NCBI GenBank assembly: GCA_034620365.1
Contig: JAQGEQ010000372.1
Span: 62,001-126,000 of the forward strand
From: Pegea sp. RAD2-039
Taxonomy: Eukaryota; Chordata; Thaliacea; Salpida; Salpidae
Length of the DNA stretch: 64,000 nucleotides
Direction of reading: 5' to 3'
Shown here piece after piece: positions 33,617 through 45,886 of the stretch. Position numbers and translations under genes: made by a program. The notes beneath the pieces are model-generated. The model was not told the origin of the DNA and made no database searches. It saw only the letters and a program-made list of their open reading frames with translations. The stretch's first letter is position 1. Every line of letters starts with the position of its first letter.

Positions 33617-36588
33617 TTATCGATTCCTTCTGGATATCCTCACGCTAGATCTTCGACATCGGCGATTTTTCTTCCAACGATAATAAAATTGGACGACTTC
33701 TTTAACCGTTTTGTCTTTGAGCTGTATAAGTAAAGTTATAAATATATTAGATATTTATGTAATCTTAATAACAATCACAAAAAGTAATTTCTTTTGTTTC
33801 GAAAAGTATTCAAAATGGATTAAATTGTTTACAGTTGACTCAAAAAATAAAAAGGATATAGCTAATGAATTTACTAACATAGTCCTTCTGTATATTCATG
33901 AAATTCTTTTTGTGTTTACGGAAACCCCTTACAAACATTTTACGATCATTGATGGTCCAATTTTCCATAAAAGGAGTATTTTTTTGCTTGATAGAGTAAG
34001 CTTCAAAAGCCTTAAAATAAAATAACAGTTTAAGCTTTAGAATAAAATCGGAAGAATTTCAAAAGATATTTTTTTAATTGTAAGACTTTAACATTTATTG
34101 GGAATGTAAAGGAAATAAGAAATAAGTGAACTGTTAATATTTATCTGTTTTATCATTTACCTTTTTAACGTCATAATCATTTTTAGATAAGACTTCAAAT
34201 GCTTCCTCATAGAAAATTTCTGAATGATTTTTCTTACCATCACTTGCTGGATTTTGTTCAGAGCAAGTGGAAATAAAATGTTTTGCTTAAAAAAAATAGA
34301 ATATTAAAATTGTCATTGCTGGTGAACTATTGTTTCAACAAACTTAATAAAAACATATTTTAAATTTAAAAATCTTATTTATTATTTACAGGTTAATACT
34401 TTTGAGTTTTAATTTATCAACTATTACAAATGTCCATCTTTGAAAAAACCTACCATCTTCATCAGATAAACGCTTCGAGTCAAAAGTTAGCTTTGACAAC
34501 TCAACTTCTTCAAAAGTTCTGTTAATCTCTGGTAAATTGGTAATCTACAAATATACTTTAGTAATTGCTCAAATACAGTAAATTATAAATTACTTGATAT
34601 TGTTCACCAATCCTCTGCTTTACTCTATGTTTATCCCAACACTCAATCAATTCAGAAAATTCATTTCTGACTAGATAAAAAAATTGAGAATTTTTGTTGT
34701 TACTTAAATTGCAATAAGAGTACAAGCAAAATAAATGATAAGAAATATAATTTTTCTTTTTACAGTTATAAAAAGATTAGTTAGAAAAAGTAAACTAACA
34801 AAAAAGTTACGAAAGTATATAATCTTTGTTATTAGAGTTAGCTAAATAAATAGTACTACTACAAAATAAATTATACAGTATATTTTATCTAAATAATTGA
34901 TGGTATCCTTATAAAAAAACCAGTAATTGCTGAAAACAAAATTTTTAATTAACTATTAATATTGAACTCTATGGATATTTCTTAACCTTATAAAGAAAAG
35001 GAAGATAAGTGCACCTTGTTACTGGATAAAAAATAACATCAATACTTTTAATTAAAATCTTAAAGATAACAGTTTGGAGTCTCAATATATCAGTATTTAC
35101 TTTAGACTTCTCTATTTTTAAAACTTACATTCTTCATCAGAGAATGAGCTTGAGTCAACATCTACATTTGAATTTTGACAGTCGCCAGCGGTATTTTCTA
35201 CGTTTGGTGGGCTTTCAACCTATAAAATTTTTATTAGACCTGACCATTTATTGAAAATTTTTTCTTACTTGACATTGTTCATCAGTCTGTGATTCGCTTC
35301 TAGTTTCATCACAAAGATCTGGAAAATGGTCTAAATTGTCATTTGATTTTTTCTTAACTAAACAGACACTTTAGATAAAGTTAATGATTCATTGAAAAGC
35401 ATTGAATTATAAAAAAACTACATTAGTTTTTGAACAAACTAATAAATTTAGTTTTTTAGTTTAAAATCGTAATGAAGATTTTATAAAATTAAAAATAGTT
35501 CTTTAATGTTGAAAACCAATTTAGTTTGCAAGTTAAATAGCAGAATAATTTTGCTGTTTTACCAGTTTCATAGTTACATAGCTCAATCGAAATTCTTTCA
35601 AGAAATGACAAAAACACAAAAAAAAATTAAAAATTATCAAAACTATTCTGCCAAAAGTAAAATAACAAATAAGTAAAAACCAATACACATATAGATTTTA
35701 AGCACAGATGGATTTACCGTTTTGTTGACTGGAATTGGTTGGAACATTCTTTTTTTGTTGGCTCTCCTGGGTTGTTTTTCGTTTGCATTTGAGTTCGGTA
35801 GAACTATTAGATTCTGTTTTATTTTCATTGGAAGGATCAGTTGATAATTGTGTATGAATTGGTTCATCTAGCTGATTGCTTGATGAAGGATTTTCATTTG
35901 AAATTTCTTCCAGATTATTTTCCTTTTAACGTGAAAATGTTATTTAAACTTTCATGATTGCTATAACTACTTACCCTTTCATTAGTAAGTTCATAATCAC
36001 CCCACATTTCCCCCATTAAAATCTTGTTTCTAATATGTTGTGGCTTCTAAAGAAATAAAGTAGTTTTATAAAATCAACTGTAAAAAAATAACTTACAATC
36101 ACAGCTATAACATCAGGATTTCGTCCACCTGGCTTTCTACCATCTTGAATGCCTGTCAGATTTTATATAAAAAATGACAAAAGAAAAATTATTTAGTAAA
36201 CTCACCTTTCATATTCATTCCTATGTCAAGACAAGTTTTAAAGCGACAATACTGGCATTTTCCTAAATCTTTTACAGCACAATTCTTGGTATACATACAA
36301 ATGTAAGTTTTTCTGGACTTAACAGTTCGCCAGAAAAAGCATTTACATGCTTCGCAGCAAATCACTCCGTAGTGCTTGCTATTACGGACAACTTTGCTTT
36401 TCTTGACAACTTTGCGTTTCTTGACAACTTTGCGTTTAATGAGATCCAGACAGACCACACATTTTGGTTTTTCATCCTTGTTAGCTAAAAAAAAGTGGTT
36501 AATATCTAGGACAAATAATTTTTGTCCAAAACTTACTTTTGTTGACATGTTTTTTCACATAAGATTTGCGGTCAGCAGTAGACTCCAT
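33617..36588 (-). CDS. Nuclear-receptor DNA-binding domain fused to an ELM2-SANT corepressor module, copy A
   Basis: Twelve exons: 36588-36537, 36484-36206, 36152-36097, 36046-35975, 35922-35718, 35357-35269, 35219-35129, 34670-34594, 34544-34454, 34285-34161, 34010-33879, 33721-33617. Every donor/acceptor phase agrees and the sum is exactly 458 codons. Residues 26-111 are a C4 nuclear-receptor DNA-binding domain: CVVC, HYGVICCEACKCFFWRTV with P-box CEACKC, then CQYCRFKTC. The second finger has seven rather than nine residues between its middle cysteines. GRKPGGRNPDV follows, then an acidic, Ser-rich linker. Residues about 300-380 match ELM2 (RIGEQYQITNLPEI; YEEAFEVLSKNDYDV), and 397-441 match SANT (W397; LKDKTVKEVVQFYYRWKK). 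ELM2-SANT pairs in MTA, MIER, CoREST and RERE recruit HDAC1/2. No ligand-binding domain is seen. Predicted role: DNA-tethered repressor. A read-through stop near 35,700 or a further donor (GTGAGG) in the last exon could alter the ends. Confidence 0.84.
36387..36437 (-). repeat. 18-bp tandem repeat inside the first zinc finger (three units)
   Basis: The plus-strand unit is GACAACTTTGCGTTTCTT, repeated about three times. It encodes K-R-K-V-V-K-like six-residue repeats between the second and third zinc ligands. Copy B at 57,013-57,045 has one unit fewer. Confidence 0.85.
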
Positions 36589-39375
36589 AGCAATTGTTAT
36601 TAAATAAAAACCTGTTTCCACTAAAGTAAAAAGTTTAAGAAAAAACAATTAGCTTTTGACAAAATTATATTTAGATAAGTTAACTAATTAATAAAAACTG
36701 TTTCAGTTATTTTACAGATCTTCAACCTTATTTATAAAACTTAGTTTAGTTAATCATAATTCTTATTAAGTTCAAACTTTCTTTTAGTTTATGAAATAAA
36801 ATAGCTAAATATCTACCAACCCTTAAATAATTTAATTTTGCAAACTAACAAAAGCTGATTTTAAAATATTCCCTAAATAAATATTTTTCAGAATATAATT
36901 TAGCTTTAATATCGCCACTTATATAACACTGTTTCGTTTATTACAGAGGTTGTATAAATAGAATAGCAACAAAAAATATCTGTCGGTCCATCTGTTTTAT
37001 CTATTAGCAATTCTACGCTACTTTGCCTTCAATAGAAAAATATGCTATTTTCGTTATTTTACAGCATAAACAAACAAAAACCGATTTTGCATTGATAAGT
37101 AGAAAGAGAATAAAGTAAACATTCAACAGACAGGAAAGCTAAAAAAGTTATTTGTGTGAAAATACAGATGGCAAATAAATCTTTGATCATATCTTTAGTC
37201 TGGAAACTTTTAATAATATATTCAGGAAATTAAAAAAAAATTTGAAATCATTTTTACCATTTTTTTTTAATTAAAACTGGTAAAAGGTTAAATTTTCTAA
37301 TTTCTTAATTCATTATTTTTTAGGCTCTAAAATTTGTTAACCGAAAGAAAAAAAGCTTATTAGCTTTGAATATTCACATTTATTTCGTTTCTAACTATTA
37401 ATGAAATTGTAAATACTAATAGTTCAACAAAATAGAATATTTCATTAAAAAAGACGTTAAGTTTGTCATAACTTGTCTTATTATTGTTGGAAACAAGTTT
37501 TGTTTATAGGACAAGCTACAATCAAATCAATTTTTTTAACAAAATCAAAAGTTTCCTACAAAACTGAAATTTTGTTTGATTCCAACAAAGAAATATAATA
37601 ACAATTTGTATCTCTACATACAAAATACCTTTTCATGGTATAAACTAAAAACCTTTGATCTGAAATTAAATGTTAGTAAAAAAACCTGAATCAAACCAAA
37701 AAACGCTTACAGCTGAGAAATTATAAAAATATTAACTCCAATCATTAATCAAGCACTAATGATTATTCTATCTAATAAAAGTTGCTAAACTTTTGAAAAG
37801 CAACATAGCAGCTTAGATCTTACTAAGTCTAAGGATAACTTTTACCATATCAAGTATTAGGTAATGTATGTTATGGCAAGCAAAAATCAATTTCTTTTAT
37901 ATTTAATTCTGTTTGTTTAAACAAAAATTCAACCTTTGTTATTAACAACAACTTTGTTTTGCTTCGAAAAATTTTGTTTTAAAATCAAGTATTAGATAAA
38001 CAAACAGTTTATTATTGCACTGTTTAATTTCATTGGAAATTTTGCCAGTAGTTTTCATCAAAATAGATTTTACCACAATCACGACGTGGTTTTATAATTA
38101 TAATTGCATGCAAAAATAAAAGAAGCTCACTCGGTTCCTCTGTTTTATCTATTATTACTTTTACGGTACTTTAACCTCAATAATAATTACCAATATAACA
38201 ATAATTATTAAAGTAACAATGAAAATTCACAAATCTTGAAAAACAACGGATAAAAAACTGTTCAACTTTATAAGAAATTTTCCAAAAAATTAAAATGGCT
38301 GACTGGGCAAAAACTTAACTACAAACAGCTAAAATATTTCGTGAAAACCCTTTTTACTTACTTGCTATGCGATCATCAATACTTATGTCTTGTGAAAAGC
38401 TATATTGGATATTCATATTGGATATATTAAAACAGAGATAATACAAAAAAAAGGCGTTTAGAACTGACTCACTATTTTTGAGCGACACCATGAGAGACAA
38501 GAGTAAAAAGAGAATCGATAATAGAAACTACATTTGAAGCACGTCACTGATATTTCCTCCTCAAATTTTTGCAAATGAAAAAGATAATTTTCAGAAATGT
38601 ACTGAAATCTAATTGATATGTTTTTCTTTCAACATTCTAACTCCACTTCTGATTATTCAGTATAAGCACGTTTCTATGTAGGCCATTATACACAACGCTT
38701 ATGCCACATTTACAGTACCGACATATATTTGATTATTATTTAAAAAGTTTTAGATAAACCCTAAATTAGAAATCCTAATAAGTAATAACTAATTGTTATT
38801 AACTACTGACGTTTGCATTTGATTTGTCATACTATTGTCGAACCTTGGTTTAAGCAGTTTGTTATAAAACAGAAAAGACTAATAACTCCTCGATTCTAAA
38901 TTGGAATAATGAATATAAACAGGTCCAAATTTTGAGACCACGGAACTTAACAAACAACATATTTAACTAAAATAATTGGCCTTAGAAAATATTTTGTAGA
39001 AAAATTTTACTAAAACAGCAAAAACACATAGTACTTTAAAACTTAAAGTACTCTTTTAAAAGTAACAAATTTACTTTAACCACTTCTACACAAAAATTAA
39101 TTAAAAAACATAGTTTGAAAATTAAAACAAAATACTTTAAACTAACGCTCTTAAATAAAAAATTATATATTAAAACAATTTCTTTCAAATGTAGGTAGCA
39201 CAATTAAATATGAAAATAATATTTTCTGCCTGAAATATGAAATGATTAAAACTGGAAACTTCAATCATGTGATCCATCAAAACGTAACTTTATCGCTAAT
39301 TGCTTTTGAGTCATTTTAAATAAGTTAACAATTGATGAAATACAATATTCATAAAAATATATGATTCTTTTTCCT
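36589..39375. other. AT-rich intergenic DNA; right part absent from unit 2
   Basis: 36,589-37,230 is the upstream flank of the receptor gene and matches 57,196-57,839. 37,231-39,375 has no counterpart in unit 2 and no gene that I can support. Confidence 0.5.
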
Positions 39376-39888
39376 CTTATAGAGGAGCATACTTCTTGCT
39401 CGATTGATCGATCAACCTCTGATTGACATCAACTAGATCAACCAGCGCTGGAATGTTGTTGACGTGTTCGTGACGTCATCACAATTACGCCATAATCTGA
39501 TTAAAAGTTTCTAGAATCGGTTTCCTCTCATCAACAGGTAATTAATCCTTTTTTTTTCATCTCATCTTCTCCTCATGACGTAATTATTTTAGATTAGCAT
39601 TATGTTTCAGGAAAGTTCGTGAGTTTGCAAGATTGCTTCCAGATGTATCAAGTGTGACGTCCTCACATGTGCACGATTATGACGTCATCTGTTCTATGCA
39701 GGCTGTTCAATTGATGCCTCAAATCTGTGAGTGTTTCGATGAATATGCAAATAAGGTCGATGAAACACTTTGGGATGTCATCTTCGACAAATTCCAATCT
39801 CCTTTACGACACCTATCGACCTATTTAAAAGAAGTTTGCGGAAATGGTCGAATCAACTCTCGATTTTGAGTAGGTATGACGTCATTGA
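39376..39888 (+). pseudogene. MSH2-like pseudogene fragment, copy 3
   Basis: It matches 7,437-7,935 and 23,060-23,560. Contains HLLARLIDRSTSD-type out-of-frame sequence, then AVQLMPQICECFDEYANKVD and LWDVIFDKFQSPLRHLSTYL. Later a frame shift gives ESTLDFE followed by TAG. It stops abruptly where unit 1 resumes homology with unit 2 (39,930). Confidence 0.8.
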
Positions 39889-41788
39889 ATAGACTGAGTA
39901 AAAGATTGAATAAAACTGAAACTGTATTTAGGATTGTAGATAGTTGACTATTTGCAATTTAGAATAGTCTTCAGGATGAATTGCAAAGATGAAAAAAGAT
40001 TAGAAGAAAGAAGAATGGAGCTGGTATTTGTTGGCTTTACAGTTTTGTCGAACTATAATTTAGGTGGAATGTGAATACATCAGTTGATTACAATTAATTT
40101 ACAGAAATTTATTTCTGTTTATACTTATCGGATGATATTTTACAAAATTAATTTTAGCGGTGAATGCATCAATTATAGAAATGGTTTTATTGCGATTCAT
40201 GTCCCTTATTATATGACAGAAGTGTACATATTTATTAAAATAATCAACAAACTTTTTATTAAAAATGAATTTATCAGTACTAATGAGATTATGCATCAAA
40301 AATCTTCAAAAGTATTAAAAGTTTTTTAAGTTAAAATTTTGAAATATTCCTACCAGAATTTATTTAACTTACATTAAATGACGTCAATTACTATGTCATC
40401 TGATACCATCTTATTTTAACTTAGTTAAAGTTTTACAGAGATCAACAGATGTTGCTTTGTTTACATAACTTTAAGATGATCTTTAACAAAACAACTTTAA
40501 TAATATTCTTTTGAATTTTTTCTTTGCAGCTGTCAATATGTCTTAAAGTAATTGAATTCAGTTACTAATTCGGGTCTATAATTTTATTAACAATCAACAA
40601 ATATAAAGGTGTTTTATAAAATTTACTTTATTTTCATAGAACATATTGTAAAAAAAGCTTGTACATTAAATATAATCTATTTGTTATTGCAAACTGTTTT
40701 GTTTGACAACTTAGCTTGGTTAATTTTATGATTAAATGAATTAGAAAAAAAAAATATATAAACGTTTGCCTTTCAGTTAATTTAGGCTAATTGTATCTTA
40801 TTGAATTTCTTTTTACCAAATCTATAATTTCTTTATTCACTTCAAATCTGTATATTGCATAATGGTCATCGGTTTTTTATAAAATCTCAACGTGAGACAT
40901 AGCTGTAGCTATGATCACAAAATTTTGGTTGCAAAATCGAAAAAATTATAATAGCTTTACGGAAAACCTTATTAAATTTAAAGTTAACTTATTTTTGTAT
41001 CTTCTATTATCACTTCTTTATAGAGCATATGGAGTTATTTAACTGACGTTTTGTTAATCTAAAAATAGTTTGTTTTTTGTATGAAGCAAACACTTTTGCT
41101 TATCAAAATAATAAAAGGGAAACAGATGAAAAATAGAAATATACCAATGCAACTAAGAATGTCATTTATACTTACAGTGTAATATAAGTACAATAAATTT
41201 CATTATTTTTTTCTCAATAGTATTTGCATTTGACACAATTCAAAACAAATAAGTAAACTGTTTTTATCAGTTTATTATTTAACTGAATCATTGATTGAAT
41301 AATTCAAAGATCGATCAAACTTTTTTTTTATAGATAATCAAATAATTCTTATTTAAAAGAATAAAATACATTAGGTTTTGTAAAACTAAAGGATTGTTGT
41401 CCAATCAATACTTTCCATAAGTAAGTAATTGTCACTGTAGAATAAACACGTGACTAAGAGAGAAAAAAAAGAGAAAGGTTATTTTGAGAGTATAGTTTTG
41501 ATATATTTATAAGTAACTGCCGGCTTGGTTAGTTTTGTAACATATTTTTTGAGAAAGACTTAGCAATTTTTGTTATTATGGTATTTTTAAATGCTTGTAA
41601 AGTTAGTTATTTTCAAATTAAGAAGATTAGCCATTAGTAGATATAGAAGTTTTTTCTAATATTTTGTTGTTACTTCTGACTGCAAATCTAAATAGACTTG
41701 TAGTGCTTACTTCAAAGAATTATTGAGATATTATAATTATTAAGCTGAAAACTTTAATTTCTAGGAATTGTGTTTTAAAAAACTGAAA
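39889..41788. other. AT-rich upstream region of CAF1 copy A
   Basis: From about 39,930 it matches 57,840-59,709. The open frame 40,084-40,329 is interrupted by a frameshift in the other copy, so it is unlikely to be coding. Confidence 0.5.
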
Positions 41789-43071
41789 ATGAGTTTTAGC
41801 ATACCTGTCTCGCAACAGCACCATACTGTTGAGGTTTATCAAATGAATTTAAAGCAAGCATTCGCCCAGATAAAGCTTGCTTTAATGACATATAAAGTCA
41901 TCTCAATTGTAAGTTTCTAATTATTAATAACTAATTGTATCTTTAAAACTTTTAAACTTAAGGATCTCTACAATTATTTTATTTTTAGGACACGGAGTTT
42001 CCCGGCGCTATATTCAAAGAACCTAAATTCTTAGCCCCGGAAGAAAAATATCTGTACATTAAGAAAAATGTTGATGCTGTTAAGTTAATACAATTAGGAA
42101 TCACTTTAATGAACGAAAAGGGTGAATTGGCAACACCTGTATGTTGTTGGAATTTCAATTTCCGGTTCAACATCAGGTATGTAGGAAATGATTTACATAA
42201 ATTTTAATGTAAATGTTGTAGAATCAAAACCATTAAATTTCTTAATGCTTGTACAGACAAGATGCAAGCTGCCAAAAGTCCATTGAGTTTCTTCAAAAAA
42301 ATGGCGGAATTAATTTTGCTGTGCTTCCAGCTATTGGAGTGGATATAGAAGACTTTAGAAAATTTGCTGTTGAGGCAAAGCTTTTCTACAATGATTTAAA
42401 CACATTTATAGTGTTCCATGGGTATGTATATTTCAATTGATTTAATTAATTGGTTATTACTTTAATCCCATAATGTATACAAGGAAGCTAAGCTAACAAA
42501 ATAAATTTGCAAATTTTACCAGGCAATACGACATTTTTTTCCTGTTGAAAGCCATTGCAAGATCACTTCCGGCTAATAGAGAGGAGTCACAAATCCTAAT
42601 TCGTTCCATTTTTGGAAAGATACTTGATTTGAAGTACATTCTTTTACACGATGATAATGTAAGTTTCTCATGTCTGCAAAATATATCATGATTTTTAACA
42701 ATTAGTTAAAATCTTAGCGTAAAGGGTATGGACTACAAAGACTAGCTGATGAATTAAATGTTTCTCGGATTGGTAGTGCACATTCAGCTGGAAGTGATAG
42801 CAATTTGGCAGGAAGAACATTTTTTGCCGCACGTGATGTAAGTATACTTGCTTAAAAAAAAGGAATCTATATTAATCAATTTGTTGCTTATTATATAAAC
42901 TCTTTATATATTAAAATATTCTACCTGAAAAATTAAAACGTAATTTAATTTAGATTTTATTTTTGACAGATGTATCATCTGTTTGGAAACGATCAAATAC
43001 AAGCACATGAGTTGAAGATTGCTGGTTATGATTCATTTTGTTTTACAAATGGCAAACATTGTTATTATTAG
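41789..43071 (+). CDS. CCR4-NOT complex CAF1/POP2 (CNOT7/8-type) poly(A) deadenylase, copy A
   Basis: Six exons: 41789-41908, 41989-42176, 42257-42421, 42523-42658, 42718-42837, 42970-43071. Phases agree and give 276 residues, close to the usual CAF1 length of about 285. It is a DEDD-family 3'-5' exonuclease that shortens mRNA poly(A) tails as a catalytic subunit of CCR4-NOT. Motifs: [13 protein letters not shown] with Asp41 and Glu43; [37 protein letters not shown] with Asp161; [20 protein letters not shown] with His225 and Asp230. All metal-binding and catalytic residues of the family are present. Divergent positions elsewhere suggest a lineage-specific paralogue rather than the housekeeping gene. 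The near-identical copy in unit 2 is also intact. The C-terminus is short after the last motif. Confidence 0.93.
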
Positions 43072-44513
43072 TTAAACAATTTCACTTTTGTATGTATATA
43101 AATTGTTGTGCGATCTTTATTCTATAGCGTTTGATTTATCATTAAAATACTCTTAAAAGTAAAGTGTTATTACTACTATTATATAAAAATCTTATTAGAT
43201 TTATTTACTTTGAAAGTTGAAAGTATGTTTATTTTTAATAATTTACAGGAAATTAAAAAAAAATTATTAAAAAAGTAGTTTTAAGAGATTTATTATTTAT
43301 TGTTTTTAAACAATTGATTCTATATGCAAAATAATGTTATTTTCATAATTTTGAAAGCAGATATCGTTAGAGATTGCTTTGTTAAATGTCATCTGCTAGT
43401 CATAAAAGGTAAACCCTCTCTGTATATCTTTAAGACCTAATCCAATTTTCATAATAGTATAACAACTGTTTTAAATGAACAGATAACCTTTTAACGAGGA
43501 ACAATTAAGCAGAAGTTATGAATTTTCCAAAAGATTAACGTCAATTATCTTAATAAATTTTTAATTAATTTAGATATATCTCTACTGAAACGTTCTGTAC
43601 TATAATTGATAATCAATCAAATTAACTGACAGAACAATGCAATTTTAAAACCAAATGACAGAGTACACACGACTGATGGTGTACATAAGGGCAAATTTGT
43701 AATAGCATTTTTTAAATTTGTAACAAAGAAGTAGATTTTAATCTACCGGAGAACCGATGACAACTCAACATTTCATTTATACTTAGATACTACTTTAAGT
43801 TAAATGTTTGTTTTTATTTTATTTTCAATAATAATTGCATTAGGCTCATGTTAAAAGCTATTAATCTAAGTTATAAAGGGTTTTTTGATGTTAATTACTT
43901 AGTCATAGCAATGATTGAAAATTCAATAATATGAGTAATATAGTACCAACATATATTTGATTACTATTTAAGAAGTTTTAGATAAAACCTAAATTAGAAT
44001 TCCTAATAAGTAATAATTAATTCTTATTAACCACTATCGTTTGCATTTGATTTGTCATACTATTTCTGAACTTTGGTTTAAGCGGTTTTTTATAAAACAG
44101 AAAAAACTAACAGTTTCTATATTTTATTGTGGAATAACTGAAGCAAGCGGGTCCAAATTTTGAGACCAAGGAACTTAACAAACAATATATTTAACTAAAA
44201 TGATTGGCCTCAGAAAATGTTTTGTTTAAAGATTTCACTTAAAAATGCAAAAACAAACCGAACTTTATAACTTAAAGTACTGTTTTTAAGTATACAAATT
44301 TAGTTTAACCACATCTATACACAAATTATTCTGAAAGTTAAAGCAAAAAAATGTTTACAAGGCTTTATATTTCTTGTTAAGTTCTCTAAAAAAATGACAA
44401 TCTGACAAATATTCAGTGTTATTTACAGACGTAGTTTAGAATTTGTTAGAATTAATATCAAGATTCTTTAAAAAAGTTTATATTCTAGTAATTGTAAATC
44501 GATAAAAGATTAA
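43072..44513. other. AT-rich intergenic DNA between CAF1 and the acidic gene
   Basis: It matches 60,993-62,434 almost line for line. No gene is seen. Convergent genes flank it, so it should hold both 3' ends. Confidence 0.5.
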
Positions 44514-45886
44514 CTAATTATCATCAACATATTTTGTTAACTCTTTTAACCCATATTTTATCAAAATATCAATATAATTTTTCATCATATCTTCTTTTAC
44601 AAATGCTGCTGAATAATCCTTAAATTCTATCAAAGGACGCATCAGCAAATATTCATCTAGTATCCTATCACCTGGTAAGCCTTCATATTGGTCAACTCCA
44701 GTTATGTGAGTTACAAGTATCTGCAAAATTTATGGAACAGACAACTCTTCAATCATGTACAAATAAACGACTTTCTAGGGTTTAATATTCTTCACATTTA
44801 TGCGTATTGTGTCGTGATAAGTTTGAAGTTTCAAGTTATATGGCTTTTGTATGAAAAACATGATTGTTAAACATTCTACTAGAACCGAAACACAATTTTT
44901 TATCTTTCTGAGACAATTTTAGCTTAGAGTAGTTCATCCAACAGTTCTTACTACAATTAGTTTTTATGGCTTGCATGTTCTTATCAAATAATTGATTTTT
45001 ATCTTAGATAAGCTTTGCAAGTTTTTCTGCATCCCTTGATTTTCTATTTATAGTGTTTCTTTCATTGATTTTAACTTTAACATATTTTTCTCAATTGCAT
45101 TTAAATTACTTTTGTTTCCTGCAGATTTCAAATCTACATCAGAATGTTCAGAATTTTGTAGCTGTTCTCGTCTTTTTAATCGCTCACAGCGATCGAACTT
45201 TTGTTTGAATTTTTTGTGAAAATCTTGCAGAATTTTGCTTTGATCTCCCTCTAAAAAATCCATCAAATCATTTTCATCAGTAATTTCATCAATTTCGTCT
45301 CTGTCAGTATCTTCATTAAGATCAAGTGAAAAATTGCTACTGCTCTCACTACTAGTAGAATAAACTTTGTCAGCTTTTTCACACATATCATTTGCCTTTC
45401 TTTTCTTGATTGTTCTTAAAACAAACAAATTTGACTGAAATTGTGATTTACCATTTTTTGTAGAACTTTTCATTTCCTCAAAATTAAAATAATCCTTTCT
45501 GAAGCACGGACCCATGATCTTAACAAGATCGTCTTGATTCGTAAGCAATTGAAAATCTGGACTAACATAAAGAAGTTTTTGGGAATAATTAGAAAATTAA
45601 TTTTCTAAACAATATAAACCCCTAACAACTTTAGCCTTTCAAAGATAAATTAATGATATCAAATGTACTTAAATCCTCAATCTCAAAATCAATTCAACTA
45701 TTTTAACTTAAATTTATACTGTATCAGCTAATTTATTACATAATTTTACCTAAAAGTAAATAGAAGACTAAATATAATCTTACAGTAATAGATTGACTTG
45801 TCGCTTTATGTTTGTTTCTTGTAATACGTTACTTTTTACATTTTCCACTTCTTCAGGATAACAAAAGTAATTAAGAGGCTTTCTGT
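44514..45886 (-). pseudogene. Acidic, serine-rich protein gene of unknown family, copy A (probably decayed)
   Basis: Pieces on the minus strand: about 45,886-45,786 (RKPLNYFCYPEEVENVKSN), 45,578-45,048 (LLTNQDDLVKIMGPCFRKDY, a Lys/Ser stretch, an acidic run with EDTDRDEIDEITDEND, then a charged helix KKFKQKFDRCERLKRREQLQ), and 44,724-44,514 (LVTHITGVDQYEGLPGD to the end KYVDDN). Compared with the third copy at 52-53.4 kb, one base is lost near 45,068, shifting the frame before a conserved SRDAEKLAKLI piece. A TAA at about 44,730 interrupts a stretch that is open there. Short introns could explain the second but hardly the first. I do not recognise the family. Confidence 0.45.

Noticed and set aside
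33711-34025. 104-codon plus-strand frame
   Set aside because: Antisense to the SANT exons; the minus-strand reading has clear domain motifs and splice sites.
35643-35867. Separate 74-codon minus-strand gene (also at 56,269-56,493)
   Set aside because: It overlaps exon 5 of the receptor fusion in another frame and is a shadow.
40084-40329. 81-codon plus-strand frame upstream of CAF1
   Set aside because: The paralogue near 58,010-58,250 has a frameshift and substitutions without codon pattern.
42249-42440. Stand-alone 63-codon protein inside the CAF1 locus
   Set aside because: It is simply exon 3 of CAF1 read through its splice sites.
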